Below the pieces are notes generated by a model. That model was given only the letters and a program-made list of their open reading frames with translations. It ran no database searches and had not been told where the DNA came from. Below, in pieces: positions 24,901 through 33,552 of a DNA stretch of 64,000 nt. The stretch lies in the IMG/VR virus record IMGVR_UViG_3300043219_000566, positions 124,001-188,000 of that record. The stretch is one strand, 5' to 3'. The first letter of the stretch is position 1. Every line of letters begins with the position of its first letter. This DNA is from a virus. The position numbers and the translations under genes were made by a program.

Positions 24901-27900
24901 CTACCCCATTACTTTCACCCGGTCGCTGGCATTAATTTCGCCCCGACGATAAGCCCTCCGCACGTCGCCAGCACTCTGAAAAACACGCACTTGCTTATCA
25001 CTGGGCTTGCCGGTGGCTTCATAGAGCCCGTGCAAAAACTCCTGCCCCGGCAGATAGTGTACGTCGAAGGAACGCACGTTCAACAAATTGCGGCTAGGCA
25101 TCAACTTGTCAATCGACTCCTGCACCGCCTCGTCGGACACGGGTACGTGAAATTGCTCAGCATCTCCGTCAAAGTCCGCGCCGAAGCCCCCGGTTGTAAT
25201 CGGCGGCACCTGCAGAGTTTTGCCCTTCGTCAATACCGGGTAAGCCGCCATGATCCCGTAACGGTGCAACGTCGGAGCCCGATTGATAATAACCGGGCGA
25301 CGTTCCATCTCTCGCAGCAACGACTCGCGCGCCTTGGGGTCTTCGTCCGCGATCAACTGCGCCGCGCGCATAGCAGGCATGCCCCGCCGGACCAGATCGC
25401 GCATGATAAACGGACGGTAGAGCACCCAGGCTTTCTCTTCAGGCAACCCCACGTGGTCCATGTCGAGCGACGGATTGGGCGTAATCACGGCCCGCCCTAC
25501 CAGATCCGAAGAAGTCCCGATGACCTTTCGCTGAAATGCACTGAACTTGGGCGAGGACCTGAGCCCCAACGAATGCGCCAAAATGCCGCGGACATTTTTC
25601 TCTTGCAATTTGGGCTGAATCGGATCGCTAAAGCCGGTTAGAGACCTGAACGTGTCGTAGAGCGCCAGCCGCTCGTCTCCGACAGAATCAGGACCCAATT
25701 CGTCCGATAAATCCCGCAGGTTGTTGTTAGCGAGCATCAGCTCCTTGTAGAGATAATTCGGGTGCGCAATCGCGGTGCGCGTGGACTGCTTGACAATCGG
25801 GCGGTACTGCGGCGGCAACACCGGTATCTTGGACAGCACCAGCTCAGCAGGCTTGATCCCGGTCTTCTCGAACATCGTCAACGTGCGCAGACGTTTTACT
25901 GCATCGTCACGTTTGCTCTTAGCTCCGCTGCGGATAAGCTGCTTCTGGGTCTCGATCTGCTTGGGAACGTCGATTGCTTCCAGCGCGCGCTTGATCGCCT
26001 GACCACCGGTGCCCCCACCGCCGACTTCGCGCTGACCAGACAGAACTTCACGATACTGCTTGACGGTCAACCCTAGCAATCGCCTGATCGGGTCCTCCAT
26101 GACCGGGTTCGGCAGCGGCTCGTGGAGGTCGATATGGGACCAGCCCGTCCCGCTATGACCTCCAGTCCGCGCCATGTCGAACAGCCCGCCCGGCAGCGGA
26201 TTCATCGTGTCGAAGTTCAACATCTCGGGAGACGTCACCGGACCGCGGGATAGCTGATCGATATCCTTGTCGGTCAGCGCCATGATGTGCACGTAGTTGC
26301 CCGACTTCTTCACGTTGATTCCCGCGGCTTTAAGATCGTCGAGGAACTTCCGGTAGACGAAAGGCACCTCGGGCGTAGGCGGAGGATAGCCCAACCGGAA
26401 AGCTCGCCAGAAGTCATCGTTCCGCTGCCCCCGGATCAGCTTGGCGTCGCGCAACACCTCGGTCGCCCCGGCGCTGAGCAGACTGGTCGTTTCCAAATTC
26501 CCAAGGCGCTTGGCAGACTGCCCCTTCTGCCGACCAGGCACCATGTCGGCCGTGTACCCAGCCTCGTCCCCACGCCCCGACAGCTTCGACTCGGCGGTGT
26601 GATGTAGCTTCATGAAAAACTGGTTGCCGACGAAGACCTTGGGGATCTTGGCGTTGCGCACCGGGTCGTGCAGATCCTCGGTATCGGACATTCCATGCTT
26701 CTTCAGCTCGTGTTGCACGAACTCCAGCATGTTGACGTCGCTGAACCCGGAAACCTTGTAAGGCTGCCCCGTGCGCGCCGCGACCTTGCCGAGCGCCGCC
26801 TCCAGCATGAGCGCCGGATTGGTTCTGGAAATCACCCCGAACGGATGGATCAAAACCTGTAGCGGGTTGCCTTCGGCATCGCGGGGCATCTGATCATCAG
26901 GAACCACACGACTGACAACACCCTTGCTAGCGAAGCGATTGCTCAACTTGTCCCCGACCTGCATGGGATGGTAGCTCTTGACCACGACGTTCACGGTCCG
27001 CGGCCCGCGATGCACGTCGGTTACGACGCCCGAGACATCATGCTCCCACGTGCGCGTCGTGTTCATCCAGCGGTCCTTGGCCAAACGGTGCAGCACGCCC
27101 TGGCCCTTTGGTTGCCGCTTGGTCAACGACAGCACCAACGGATCGTCCTTCTTCACGATAGAGCCCGGTTTGATGACGCCGTTGTCATCGAACTGGTCCA
27201 TGATGACCCGCGGGTACTTGGCTGGGAACTTCGCCAGGAAAGAGCGCTTAGCCACCCGCTCGCCGGGCTCCAGATCCACGTCGTGCTGGTACATGTGCTC
27301 GGACGTTAGCTTCTTCGCCGCGCCCTCGCTGATCACGATCGCGTCCTCGTAGGTCATGCCCTTGAAGGGCAGGTAACCAACGCGCAGATTCTTGCCGATC
27401 GCCAGCGTGCCTTCGTCGTCGGTGAAGTTGCTCTTGGCCAGCAGCTGGCCAGGCTGCACCTGCTGCCCCGGAGAGACCAGCGGAGTCGAATGGACAAATG
27501 ATTTTCTGTTGAAGGGAAAGTTAGTGTACAAATCGTAGCGCGTTACGCCCTTCGGCGTCTGAATCGCGATATGGTCTTTGGCGATCTTCTTCACCACTCC
27601 GGCCGCGCCAGAACGCACCACCCCCATCCGCGATCCGAAATGACGCTCGAACGAATCGTCGCCGTCATCGCCGAGCCGCGCCGTCTGCACCAACGGGGCC
27701 TCGGGCTTCTGCATCGCCAGCGCCTGGGTCAGCATCCGGCTGGTCATCAGCATGCGATGACCCTTGATAGCGGACAAGAACGGTACCAGATGCGCCGGAC
27801 TGGACATCATGTCCTCGTGCGACGGCACCTGGTAGTCCACCTGCTCCGGGTCGACGAACTTCAACCGCCCGCGCACCATGGCCCGCGCCGGGCGTTCCTC

Positions 27901-29298
27901 GTCTCTAGCTTTCTCCACCTCGCCCGGAAACGCGATAACCGAGCGCGCAGCGTCCATCGAAGAAACCAATCGGGTACGCCCGGCCTTGTCGAGCATGGGA
28001 GTATAGAGCTGCCCGTCGTCGCCTTTGACCGTCTTGTAGGCCAGCCTGTTGTCCACCCCTGCTTTGCCGGACTCCGACGTACGAATCGGATCGATGAACC
28101 CCAGATACGACGGTTGCACCGCCCGGCTCTCGTCGGGAATCGCGTCCATCGAAGGAATCCCGCCCGCGCCCATACGCGAGATGCGCTGGAGCTGGTCGTG
28201 AATGTCGATCGGATTAACTTCCTCCAACGGCATGCCGAGCCCAGAGTCCAATAGCGCTGATTGCAGCTGACGCGTTCGCGCGTCCGTATTGACAAGCGGG
28301 TCCAGCGAGCGACGGAACGTAGCGCGCCACAACAGATTGCGCGTCGTGCGCCCCGCGTCCTTGCGCACCCGCTCGGAAATCAGATCCTCGGGACCCATGA
28401 CCGTCTGGTAGGCAATGTTGTCGCGGTCGTCGGTGTCGCCGGTGCCCTGCGAGATCGCAACTAGCTTCTGAGTTGCCTTGAGAATCGCCTCGGGAGTCAC
28501 GTTGGTATAGCGCTCGCCCAGCGTTTCCTGAGTGACTTCGGGGTCCAGCTGCATCTTCGCAAACGTTTCCTGCAGATCCCTCACCTTGTTGACGGGATCG
28601 TCGGGCGAACGCTCGCCGTCCCCCAGCGCCGCCCGCCGCTGGGTGAATTTGGCCCAGGCTTTATCGAGATGCCGGACGTTGTCCTGCAGGGAATTGCTAG
28701 CCAGTAGATCGCGGCCCCAGGCCTTCGATAGCTGCTCGTTGGTCACACCCAACGAACGCAGCAACGTGTAAAGCGGAAATTTCGACTGCCCAACCCGTAC
28801 ATGAAACACGCCGCTCTCCGCGTCCATAAAGACCCGGAAGCCCGGCCCGGAGCCAGGCATGATATTGAAGTGGCTCTCCAGCTCACCAGTCTCTTTCTTG
28901 CGCGTGTAAACGCCGGGCTTGAGGCGCATCTGGTTGGCGAGCGTGTACTCGTTACCTCTGTAGATGAACGTGCCGCGGTCGGAGACGTGCGGAACCATCG
29001 CAACCCGGCTTCGCCGCTCATCGATCACCTGCCCAGTCGCCTTGTCGATCATGCGCCAGGTGCCAGACAGCGAGCGGTGCATCGTCTTTCCGCCGATGAT
29101 CGCGCGCTTCTGCCGCTCCAGCCCGGCGGGCTCAGGCTGATCGTAATCGACATCGCCCAGCTCCACGCGGTACTGCGTGTTCTCGATCGGATAGTGATCC
29201 TGAGATGATTGACGTACGTTAGCGTAGACGCGCTGGCGCAAGGCGCTCACATCGTCGAAAGCCCGAGTCGTTGGTTCCTTGGTTCCAAGCACATCCAC
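24901..29298 (-). CDS. RNA polymerase beta plus beta-prime N-terminal half, fused
   Basis: A 1465-residue protein joining bacterial-type beta and the first half of beta-prime. Beta landmarks in order: RGTFIYRGNEYTLANQMRLK (lobe/protrusion start), a rifampicin-region match (QLQRISRMGAGGIPS then YLGFIDPIRTSESG), LRVGYLPFKGMTYEDAIVIS, GDKLSNRFASKGVVSRVVPD and FFMKLHHTAESKLSGRGD near the beta end. Beta-prime landmarks follow: KIPVLPPQYRPIV, LVGRAVITPNPSLDM, INRAPTLHRYGIMAAYPVL, and the catalytic loop GADFDGDAEQFHVP with the three Asp at 1375, 1377 and 1379. It ends after RRGEINASDRVKVMG, where cellular beta-prime runs on into the part encoded at 20921-22774. Start is GTG with a poor SD, so the exact N-terminus is uncertain. 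No alpha or omega gene is visible. Confidence 0.95.
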   Translation of the reverse strand: MDVLGTKEPTTRAFDDVSALRQRVYANVRQSSQDHYPIENTQYRVELGDVDYDQPEPAGLERQKRAIIGGKTMHRSLSGTWRMIDKATGQVIDERRSRVAMVPHVSDRGTFIYRGNEYTLANQMRLKPGVYTRKKETGELESHFNIMPGSGPGFRVFMDAESGVFHVRVGQSKFPLYTLLRSLGVTNEQLSKAWGRDLLASNSLQDNVRHLDKAWAKFTQRRAALGDGERSPDDPVNKVRDLQETFAKMQLDPEVTQETLGERYTNVTPEAILKATQKLVAISQGTGDTDDRDNIAYQTVMGPEDLISERVRKDAGRTTRNLLWRATFRRSLDPLVNTDARTRQLQSALLDSGLGMPLEEVNPIDIHDQLQRISRMGAGGIPSMDAIPDESRAVQPSYLGFIDPIRTSESGKAGVDNRLAYKTVKGDDGQLYTPMLDKAGRTRLVSSMDAARSVIAFPGEVEKARDEERPARAMVRGRLKFVDPEQVDYQVPSHEDMMSSPAHLVPFLSAIKGHRMLMTSRMLTQALAMQKPEAPLVQTARLGDDGDDSFERHFGSRMGVVRSGAAGVVKKIAKDHIAIQTPKGVTRYDLYTNFPFNRKSFVHSTPLVSPGQQVQPGQLLAKSNFTDDEGTLAIGKNLRVGYLPFKGMTYEDAIVISEGAAKKLTSEHMYQHDVDLEPGERVAKRSFLAKFPAKYPRVIMDQFDDNGVIKPGSIVKKDDPLVLSLTKRQPKGQGVLHRLAKDRWMNTTRTWEHDVSGVVTDVHRGPRTVNVVVKSYHPMQVGDKLSNRFASKGVVSRVVPDDQMPRDAEGNPLQVLIHPFGVISRTNPALMLEAALGKVAARTGQPYKVSGFSDVNMLEFVQHELKKHGMSDTEDLHDPVRNAKIPKVFVGNQFFMKLHHTAESKLSGRGDEAGYTADMVPGRQKGQSAKRLGNLETTSLLSAGATEVLRDAKLIRGQRNDDFWRAFRLGYPPPTPEVPFVYRKFLDDLKAAGINVKKSGNYVHIMALTDKDIDQLSRGPVTSPEMLNFDTMNPLPGGLFDMARTGGHSGTGWSHIDLHEPLPNPVMEDPIRRLLGLTVKQYREVLSGQREVGGGGTGGQAIKRALEAIDVPKQIETQKQLIRSGAKSKRDDAVKRLRTLTMFEKTGIKPAELVLSKIPVLPPQYRPIVKQSTRTAIAHPNYLYKELMLANNNLRDLSDELGPDSVGDERLALYDTFRSLTGFSDPIQPKLQEKNVRGILAHSLGLRSSPKFSAFQRKVIGTSSDLVGRAVITPNPSLDMDHVGLPEEKAWVLYRPFIMRDLVRRGMPAMRAAQLIADEDPKARESLLREMERRPVIINRAPTLHRYGIMAAYPVLTKGKTLQVPPITTGGFGADFDGDAEQFHVPVSDEAVQESIDKLMPSRNLLNVRSFDVHYLPGQEFLHGLYEATGKPSDKQVRVFQSAGDVRRAYRRGEINASDRVKVMG

Positions 29299-29314
29299 AA
29301 TTCACCCAACACCT

Positions 29315-30508
29315 CTACGAGTACGCCGGAGCCCCGTAGCCCGGCCACTTCTGCTGCTGTCGAGGATTATTCAGCAAATAGGCCATCAAGCGCCCCACCA
29401 CCGGGCGCTGCTGAGTCATGCGCTGCGTAATCGCGGGCATCATCTGCTGGTAGATCTGGCCCATAACGTGCGGATTACTCAACATGTGCTGAGTTTGCGA
29501 GCGCATGAACTTCGGGTCCTTCATCAGATCCTTTGTCCGCGCAGAAGCCCACCGTCTTCCCAGATCCGTGTTCGTCATCAGCCAACTCAGACCGAGCCCC
29601 GTGCCCGCCGACGTCCCCAAATGACGCAAAGCACGTCCAATTGCAGCGCGCTTATCGTACGCAGTCTTGGATAGATCGCTGTCGCGGTAAGGATTATCGT
29701 TGGGTTTCTCTTCCTCGTCGTCGTCGGTCTGCGTGTGAGACTCCACCTGGGGGCGAGCCATCAAGCTAACCGGGCGCTCGGCCCGCCGACGACGCTGCGC
29801 CTCGCGGTAGGCCTTCAACTCGTCGGCCTGATCGCCCGCGCCGACCATACGCCAGCCGCCGTAAGCCCCCAGCCCAGCCATGATCGCCGCAATTGTTATC
29901 GCAGTAGGCTTAATGCCTCTGCCCACATTGCCGACTGCTTTCACTGCCGACGAACCCGGTATCCAATCCGCGACCTTCCCCAGCGTCTCGTTCAACTCGC
30001 CCTGCTCGTACGCCTCGGCCAAAGCGTGCAAGTCCACCGAGAACTTCAGCGTGCGCTCCTCGGCCAGCGCATCCTCGAACTCCTGCTTGGCTTTGTCCAG
30101 CTCTTGCTGCTCGCGATGACGACGATAGGTCTTCATCAGCTTGCCCATTCCGGCCCAACCAGCAGCTCCCGCCAGCGGCGGGCCGATTACTGCAGCCGGA
30201 GCGAACCAGTCCGGACGTGGCTTACCGTCGAACAACGCCGACTTCACCGGCAACGAGATCTCGTAGCGCGGCTTCTCGTCCAGATCGCGGTCACGTTTGC
30301 GCCGAAGATTCCGCGCTATGTTTCCGTAGACCCCAACCGCGCCACGTGTCGCGGCTCCAGCAGCCAGCATAGCCAGCAGCAACTTGCCGAGATCCTTAGC
30401 AGCGTACTGGTTCACAAAAGTGTCGGCTTGCCCGCGCGTCATAGACGAACGCGACTGCGTCGGCTGCGTCGCAGATGAGCGTGCACAACGTTTCGTTAAA
30501 GCCAGCAT
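29315..30508 (-). CDS. Membrane-segment-containing virion-region protein
   Basis: A 397-residue protein with GGAGGT before the ATG. It has several hydrophobic Gly/Ala segments (LLLAMLAAGAATRGAVGVYG; FAPAAVIGPPLAGAAGWAGMG; ITIAAIMAGLGAYGG), a coiled-coil-like charged helix (EQQELDKAKQEFEDALAEER), an acidic linker (TDDDEEEKPND) and a Gln/Met-rich C-terminus (IYQQMMPAITQRMTQQ). Packed before the polymerase gene in the virion cluster, it may be an ejected, membrane-active protein; the role is inferred. Confidence 0.65.
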   Translation of the reverse strand: MLALTKRCARSSATQPTQSRSSMTRGQADTFVNQYAAKDLGKLLLAMLAAGAATRGAVGVYGNIARNLRRKRDRDLDEKPRYEISLPVKSALFDGKPRPDWFAPAAVIGPPLAGAAGWAGMGKLMKTYRRHREQQELDKAKQEFEDALAEERTLKFSVDLHALAEAYEQGELNETLGKVADWIPGSSAVKAVGNVGRGIKPTAITIAAIMAGLGAYGGWRMVGAGDQADELKAYREAQRRRRAERPVSLMARPQVESHTQTDDDEEEKPNDNPYRDSDLSKTAYDKRAAIGRALRHLGTSAGTGLGLSWLMTNTDLGRRWASARTKDLMKDPKFMRSQTQHMLSNPHVMGQIYQQMMPAITQRMTQQRPVVGRLMAYLLNNPRQQQKWPGYGAPAYS

Positions 30509-30512
30509 CCGG

Positions 30513-30971
30513 TTACCTCCGGCGAAGAATACCGGGCTCAGCCTGCGAGTACTGTCGCTGGCTCATGGTGTCGTAGGTAAACACCTCGACCCACTCTAAC
30601 AAGATCGTCCAGTTGTCATTGACAAACTGCCGATCGACCGCCGTGATAATAGCACTGCCGCGTTGTGCCATCGAGTAAACCAAAGACGCCACCATCTCGT
30701 ACCGCTTCTTGTCCTCAGCATTTCCGATATTGAACAACTCGCAACGGATACGACCGGCCGTCTGCGGTTGCAAGTGCTCCGGATCATCCTTCCGCAGGTA
30801 ACGAACACCGCGTGCTCGATGCGGTACACCGTCGAGCCCTTGAAAGGTCTGGTACCCATTGTCGTTCTCGCCACTCAGCGAGGAAATTACGCTCGCCAGC
30901 GGATCGCCCGGGTTAACCGAAGCAACCGGCTGTGAGTGGTGACCACTACCCTGTTCTCCGTTCTCGTTCAC
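30513..30971 (-). CDS. Unknown 152-residue protein, GTG start
   Basis: A soluble protein starting with GTG at 30971 behind a GGAG. The N-terminal 50 residues are disordered; the rest is alpha/beta (RYEMVASLVYSMAQRGSAII; DNWTILLEWVEVFTYDTM). No membrane segment or known motif. Its start overlaps the upstream small gene by 26 bases. Position suggests a head- or portal-proximal structural role but nothing more can be said. Confidence 0.6.
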   Translation of the reverse strand: MNENGEQGSGHHSQPVASVNPGDPLASVISSLSGENDNGYQTFQGLDGVPHRARGVRYLRKDDPEHLQPQTAGRIRCELFNIGNAEDKKRYEMVASLVYSMAQRGSAIITAVDRQFVNDNWTILLEWVEVFTYDTMSQRQYSQAEPGILRRR

Positions 30972-31266
30972 GTCGTGTACGCTCCCTGACCTCTTGAGCC
31001 AGTTGTCGGTACTGAGCCGCCAACTCCTGCGTCTTTAGCTCGCTCACATCGAGGTCGTCGGCCCGCGAAGCATGTCGGGCACCCATGCCCACAAGCGCGC
31101 CGCCAGCCAACGGTAAGCCCAGCGCTAGCGCCAAGCCGCCCTTTCCGAGTGAGCCAAGCAGCGAGTTGGCTACCTTCTCCACCGCTACTTCGATGTCGCC
31201 GGGAGTGAGCCCTATTTCCGCCAGCTTGGTCAAAAATCCGATTTTGAACTGCTCTGCGTTCCGCAC
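30946..31266 (-). CDS. Small glycine-zipper membrane-type protein, GTG start
   Basis: A 106-residue protein starting with GTG at 31266 (GGAG eight bases upstream). An N-terminal helix (FKIGFLTKLAEIGLTPGDIE) precedes one hydrophobic Gly/Ala/Leu stretch (SLGKGGLALALGLPLAGGAL), then a highly charged Arg/Glu helix (YRQLAQEVRERTRRERERR). One membrane span with a charged tail is likely. Similar small zipper proteins occur through this cluster. Function unknown. Confidence 0.6.
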   Translation of the reverse strand: MRNAEQFKIGFLTKLAEIGLTPGDIEVAVEKVANSLLGSLGKGGLALALGLPLAGGALVGMGARHASRADDLDVSELKTQELAAQYRQLAQEVRERTRRERERRTG

Positions 31267-31375
31267 GGGCTCTGCTCCACAGCTCCAGGCTATTCGCCTG
31301 GGTCCTTACGTCGTAGTCTTCCGCGACTTTACCCTAACCAGCTCCCGACCCCAAATCACGACTCCTCGCTACTAG

Positions 31376-31780
31376 CTACGGACCAGCCGACGAGCTTTCC
31401 TCAGCAGGCGACGCAGCAGCCGACGAGCTTTCCTCAGCAGGCGACGCAGCAGCCGAGGAGCTTTCCTCAGCAGGCGACGCAGCAGCCGAGGAGCTTTCCT
31501 CAGCAGGCGACGCAGCAGCCGAGGAGCTTTCCTCGTCCGGCGGCACCACGGCGATCGGAGGAAGCCGAGACTCAAACTTCGGCTTCACGCCGCTAGGACC
31601 GCCGCCACGTCCGCCGTAGGTCTCGTGCTGGGCCAAATCGTCCAGCGGAATATCCACCCCCGCACCCGGCCGTCCGCCACGGCGCGTATCCGGCAGAATC
31701 TGCCCGATCGGCGTAGCTTCCTGCTGCTGCCCGGTGCGGTCGCTCACTCGCGGCTTAACATGTTCGTCAGAACTACTCAT
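31376..31780 (-). CDS. Acidic low-complexity protein with 11-residue tandem repeats
   Basis: A 134-residue protein (MSSSDEHVKPRVSD). The C-terminal 55 residues are nearly five copies of AEESSSAAASP, encoded by a 33-base tandem repeat (31385-31538). The N-terminal part is polar and probably disordered. A flexible virion linker or scaffold-like role is possible. The repeat number may vary between related phages. SD (GAGGT) present. Confidence 0.65.
   Translation of the reverse strand: MSSSDEHVKPRVSDRTGQQQEATPIGQILPDTRRGGRPGAGVDIPLDDLAQHETYGGRGGGPSGVKPKFESRLPPIAVVPPDEESSSAAASPAEESSSAAASPAEESSSAAASPAEESSSAAASPAEESSSAGP
31385..31538 (-). repeat. 33-base tandem repeat, about 4.6 copies
   Basis: Direct copies begin at 31385, 31418, 31451, 31484 and 31517 (the last is partial). 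Copies 3-4 are nearly identical; copies 1-2 carry GACGAG or GACGAC in place of GAGGAG. The period is a multiple of three and stays in frame, giving AEESSSAAASP. Confidence 0.9.
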
Positions 31781-31794
31781 TTTGCTTACCTCAC

Positions 31795-33552
31795 TTAGCG
31801 AAAGTGTTTGTTCGCGCGCTCAGACTCCATGCGCTTCAACCACGCGCAGTGACCATCCGACCAGTCTTTGTTGTGCATAGGAATGCGCACAGCGAAATCC
31901 GGGTCCATGGCTTGCTCTGTTACCGCGCGCATGGCGCGCAAGTATAGCTGGCCAGGCTCCGACGCGGTTTTCTTCAACTCGTTACCGCTACCCGTCGGTT
32001 TGTAACCCTGCCGCCCGTAAAAACCCGTCAGCTGCTCGTTGTTTAGCGGACGGTCACTAAAGGCGTCGACCTTCAGGCACAACGATTTACCTTTGTGCTC
32101 ACCCTCGGCCACGGCTAGCAGATACTTGGCTAGCCCCTGCCGACGATGAGGCTTGCGTACTTGCAAGCTGCCAACAGTGAGCTTGCCGTTACCGCCCCGC
32201 ATAACTCGTACCGCGCCAGCCAACTTGCCGTCGTCGGTATCAACGTAGTAGCTCTTGAGCGACGGGCGCTCCGAGCGCCGCAACTTGTACCCGTCGGGAG
32301 TGGCCACAGATCGTTTGGTCATGAAGCTCTTGAGCGCTGAGTAAATCAGCGCCGAGCCGATATTCGTGTTCTTCAACCAGCGCGGAGCACCTAGCAGCTT
32401 GGAAACGGCCCAAGCACCCCCGGCCGCCGGGACCGCGTGGACCACGACCTTGGGCAACGCCTTTATCAAAGCTCCGGCGCTGGCTAACCCAGTTCGTCCA
32501 ACACCTTGTTCCTGTCCAGCTTGCGCGACAAGCTGCTTCATCAGCACCCGGTGGCTACCGGGGATCGCCGGGTTCGTAGCGATCTCGTCCATGGCTTGCG
32601 CCACAGGAAACGTCGGGTTCCAAAGCGCCTCGCTGTAGACCATCGGGTCCGCCGCGCCTTCCTTGATCTCCTCGGGCGCTCTGGTCGCGCGTGGGCGGCC
32701 CAACGAAGCTCGCAAGAAGCGCATCATCTCCTGGGGATTCTGCGGCGCACCGCCGGGGTGGAAGAACTTCCCGTAGACTCCCTTGCGCGACAAACCGAGC
32801 ACGGCACCGGGGGTAAGCCCGGCACCGAGCCCAGCAAGAGTGAAGAATCGACGCGCCGCTCGACGGTCTAAGCCAAGCAGACGCGAGAGCAGGGGGGCCG
32901 CCAGATAGCGGCCAGCCAGAGCACCACCAGCCCCGCCAGCAGCCAACCAAGCTGGTACGTTAGTCTTCCAGCTAGGCTTGCCGTACACGGATGGATCATC
33001 TCCGGCAGTTTTCAACGCGCGCAACGAAATCGAAGTCTTCCGCCCGCCCTTCTGGGCAAACAACACCTCGTTGAACGTGTGGGTTCTTCCCTCCAGATCA
33101 TTGCGGTCTGCGTACCGTTGACCGCGCCCCTTCTTGACCCGGGCTACAGTCACGTGCGGCTGGTACTGAGGATGATTCTCCGTGTGCGGCAACAGCCGCT
33201 TGAGCCGCGCGTTGATCCGCCGCAGATCCGGGCTGAAGACCTTCACCACAACCACATCGTCGCCGTCGGTGTGCTTCGAGGCCGGGAAGCACTCGGTGCG
33301 CCCGAAGCGCACGTGGATCGACGGCTCGGCAGTCAGAATAGCGCGCACCGGCTCAGCATTCGCGGTGTGCAGCCCGTATTTCAACGTGATGTGATGACTC
33401 GTCCGTACAGCAGAAACCAGATCCTCAGACCGGATGTCCTGCGCGATTCGCCGTACCGCGGCCGACAACTCCTCCGGCAAGTTGACTTGAGTCGAAGCGA
33501 ACTCGTAAGCCGACTTTTCGATCGCGTCGAGATAGCACAGGAACGAACGCAT
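31795..33552 (-). CDS. 2H phosphoesterase - hydrophobic region - GNAT acetyltransferase fusion
   Basis: A 585-residue multidomain protein. Residues about 45-150 carry both 2H phosphoesterase (2'-5' RNA ligase-like) motifs: HHITL (H54-x-T56) and PHVTVAR (H133-x-T135). Residues 200-260 and 355-385 are Gly/Ala-rich hydrophobic stretches. Residues about 430-530 match a GNAT N-acetyltransferase, with the acetyl-CoA motif QVRKPHRRQGLAKYLL and a C-terminal FYGRQGYKP. 2H enzymes cut 2',5' or cyclic nucleotide bonds; one known phage branch (Acb1) destroys CBASS signals. Position among virion genes suggests it may enter the cell with the DNA. Substrates are unknown. The start overlaps the previous stop region. 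Confidence 0.8.
   Translation of the reverse strand: MRSFLCYLDAIEKSAYEFASTQVNLPEELSAAVRRIAQDIRSEDLVSAVRTSHHITLKYGLHTANAEPVRAILTAEPSIHVRFGRTECFPASKHTDGDDVVVVKVFSPDLRRINARLKRLLPHTENHPQYQPHVTVARVKKGRGQRYADRNDLEGRTHTFNEVLFAQKGGRKTSISLRALKTAGDDPSVYGKPSWKTNVPAWLAAGGAGGALAGRYLAAPLLSRLLGLDRRAARRFFTLAGLGAGLTPGAVLGLSRKGVYGKFFHPGGAPQNPQEMMRFLRASLGRPRATRAPEEIKEGAADPMVYSEALWNPTFPVAQAMDEIATNPAIPGSHRVLMKQLVAQAGQEQGVGRTGLASAGALIKALPKVVVHAVPAAGGAWAVSKLLGAPRWLKNTNIGSALIYSALKSFMTKRSVATPDGYKLRRSERPSLKSYYVDTDDGKLAGAVRVMRGGNGKLTVGSLQVRKPHRRQGLAKYLLAVAEGEHKGKSLCLKVDAFSDRPLNNEQLTGFYGRQGYKPTGSGNELKKTASEPGQLYLRAMRAVTEQAMDPDFAVRIPMHNKDWSDGHCAWLKRMESERANKHFR

Noticed and set aside
31285-31301. Hairpin CCAGGC/GCCTGG upstream of 30946-31266 as a terminator.
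   Set aside because: Only six pairs and no T-run; it sits in a leader just before a start codon.
31385-31538. CRISPR-like array.
   Set aside because: The 33-base units are adjacent, have no unique spacers and code in frame for a peptide repeat.
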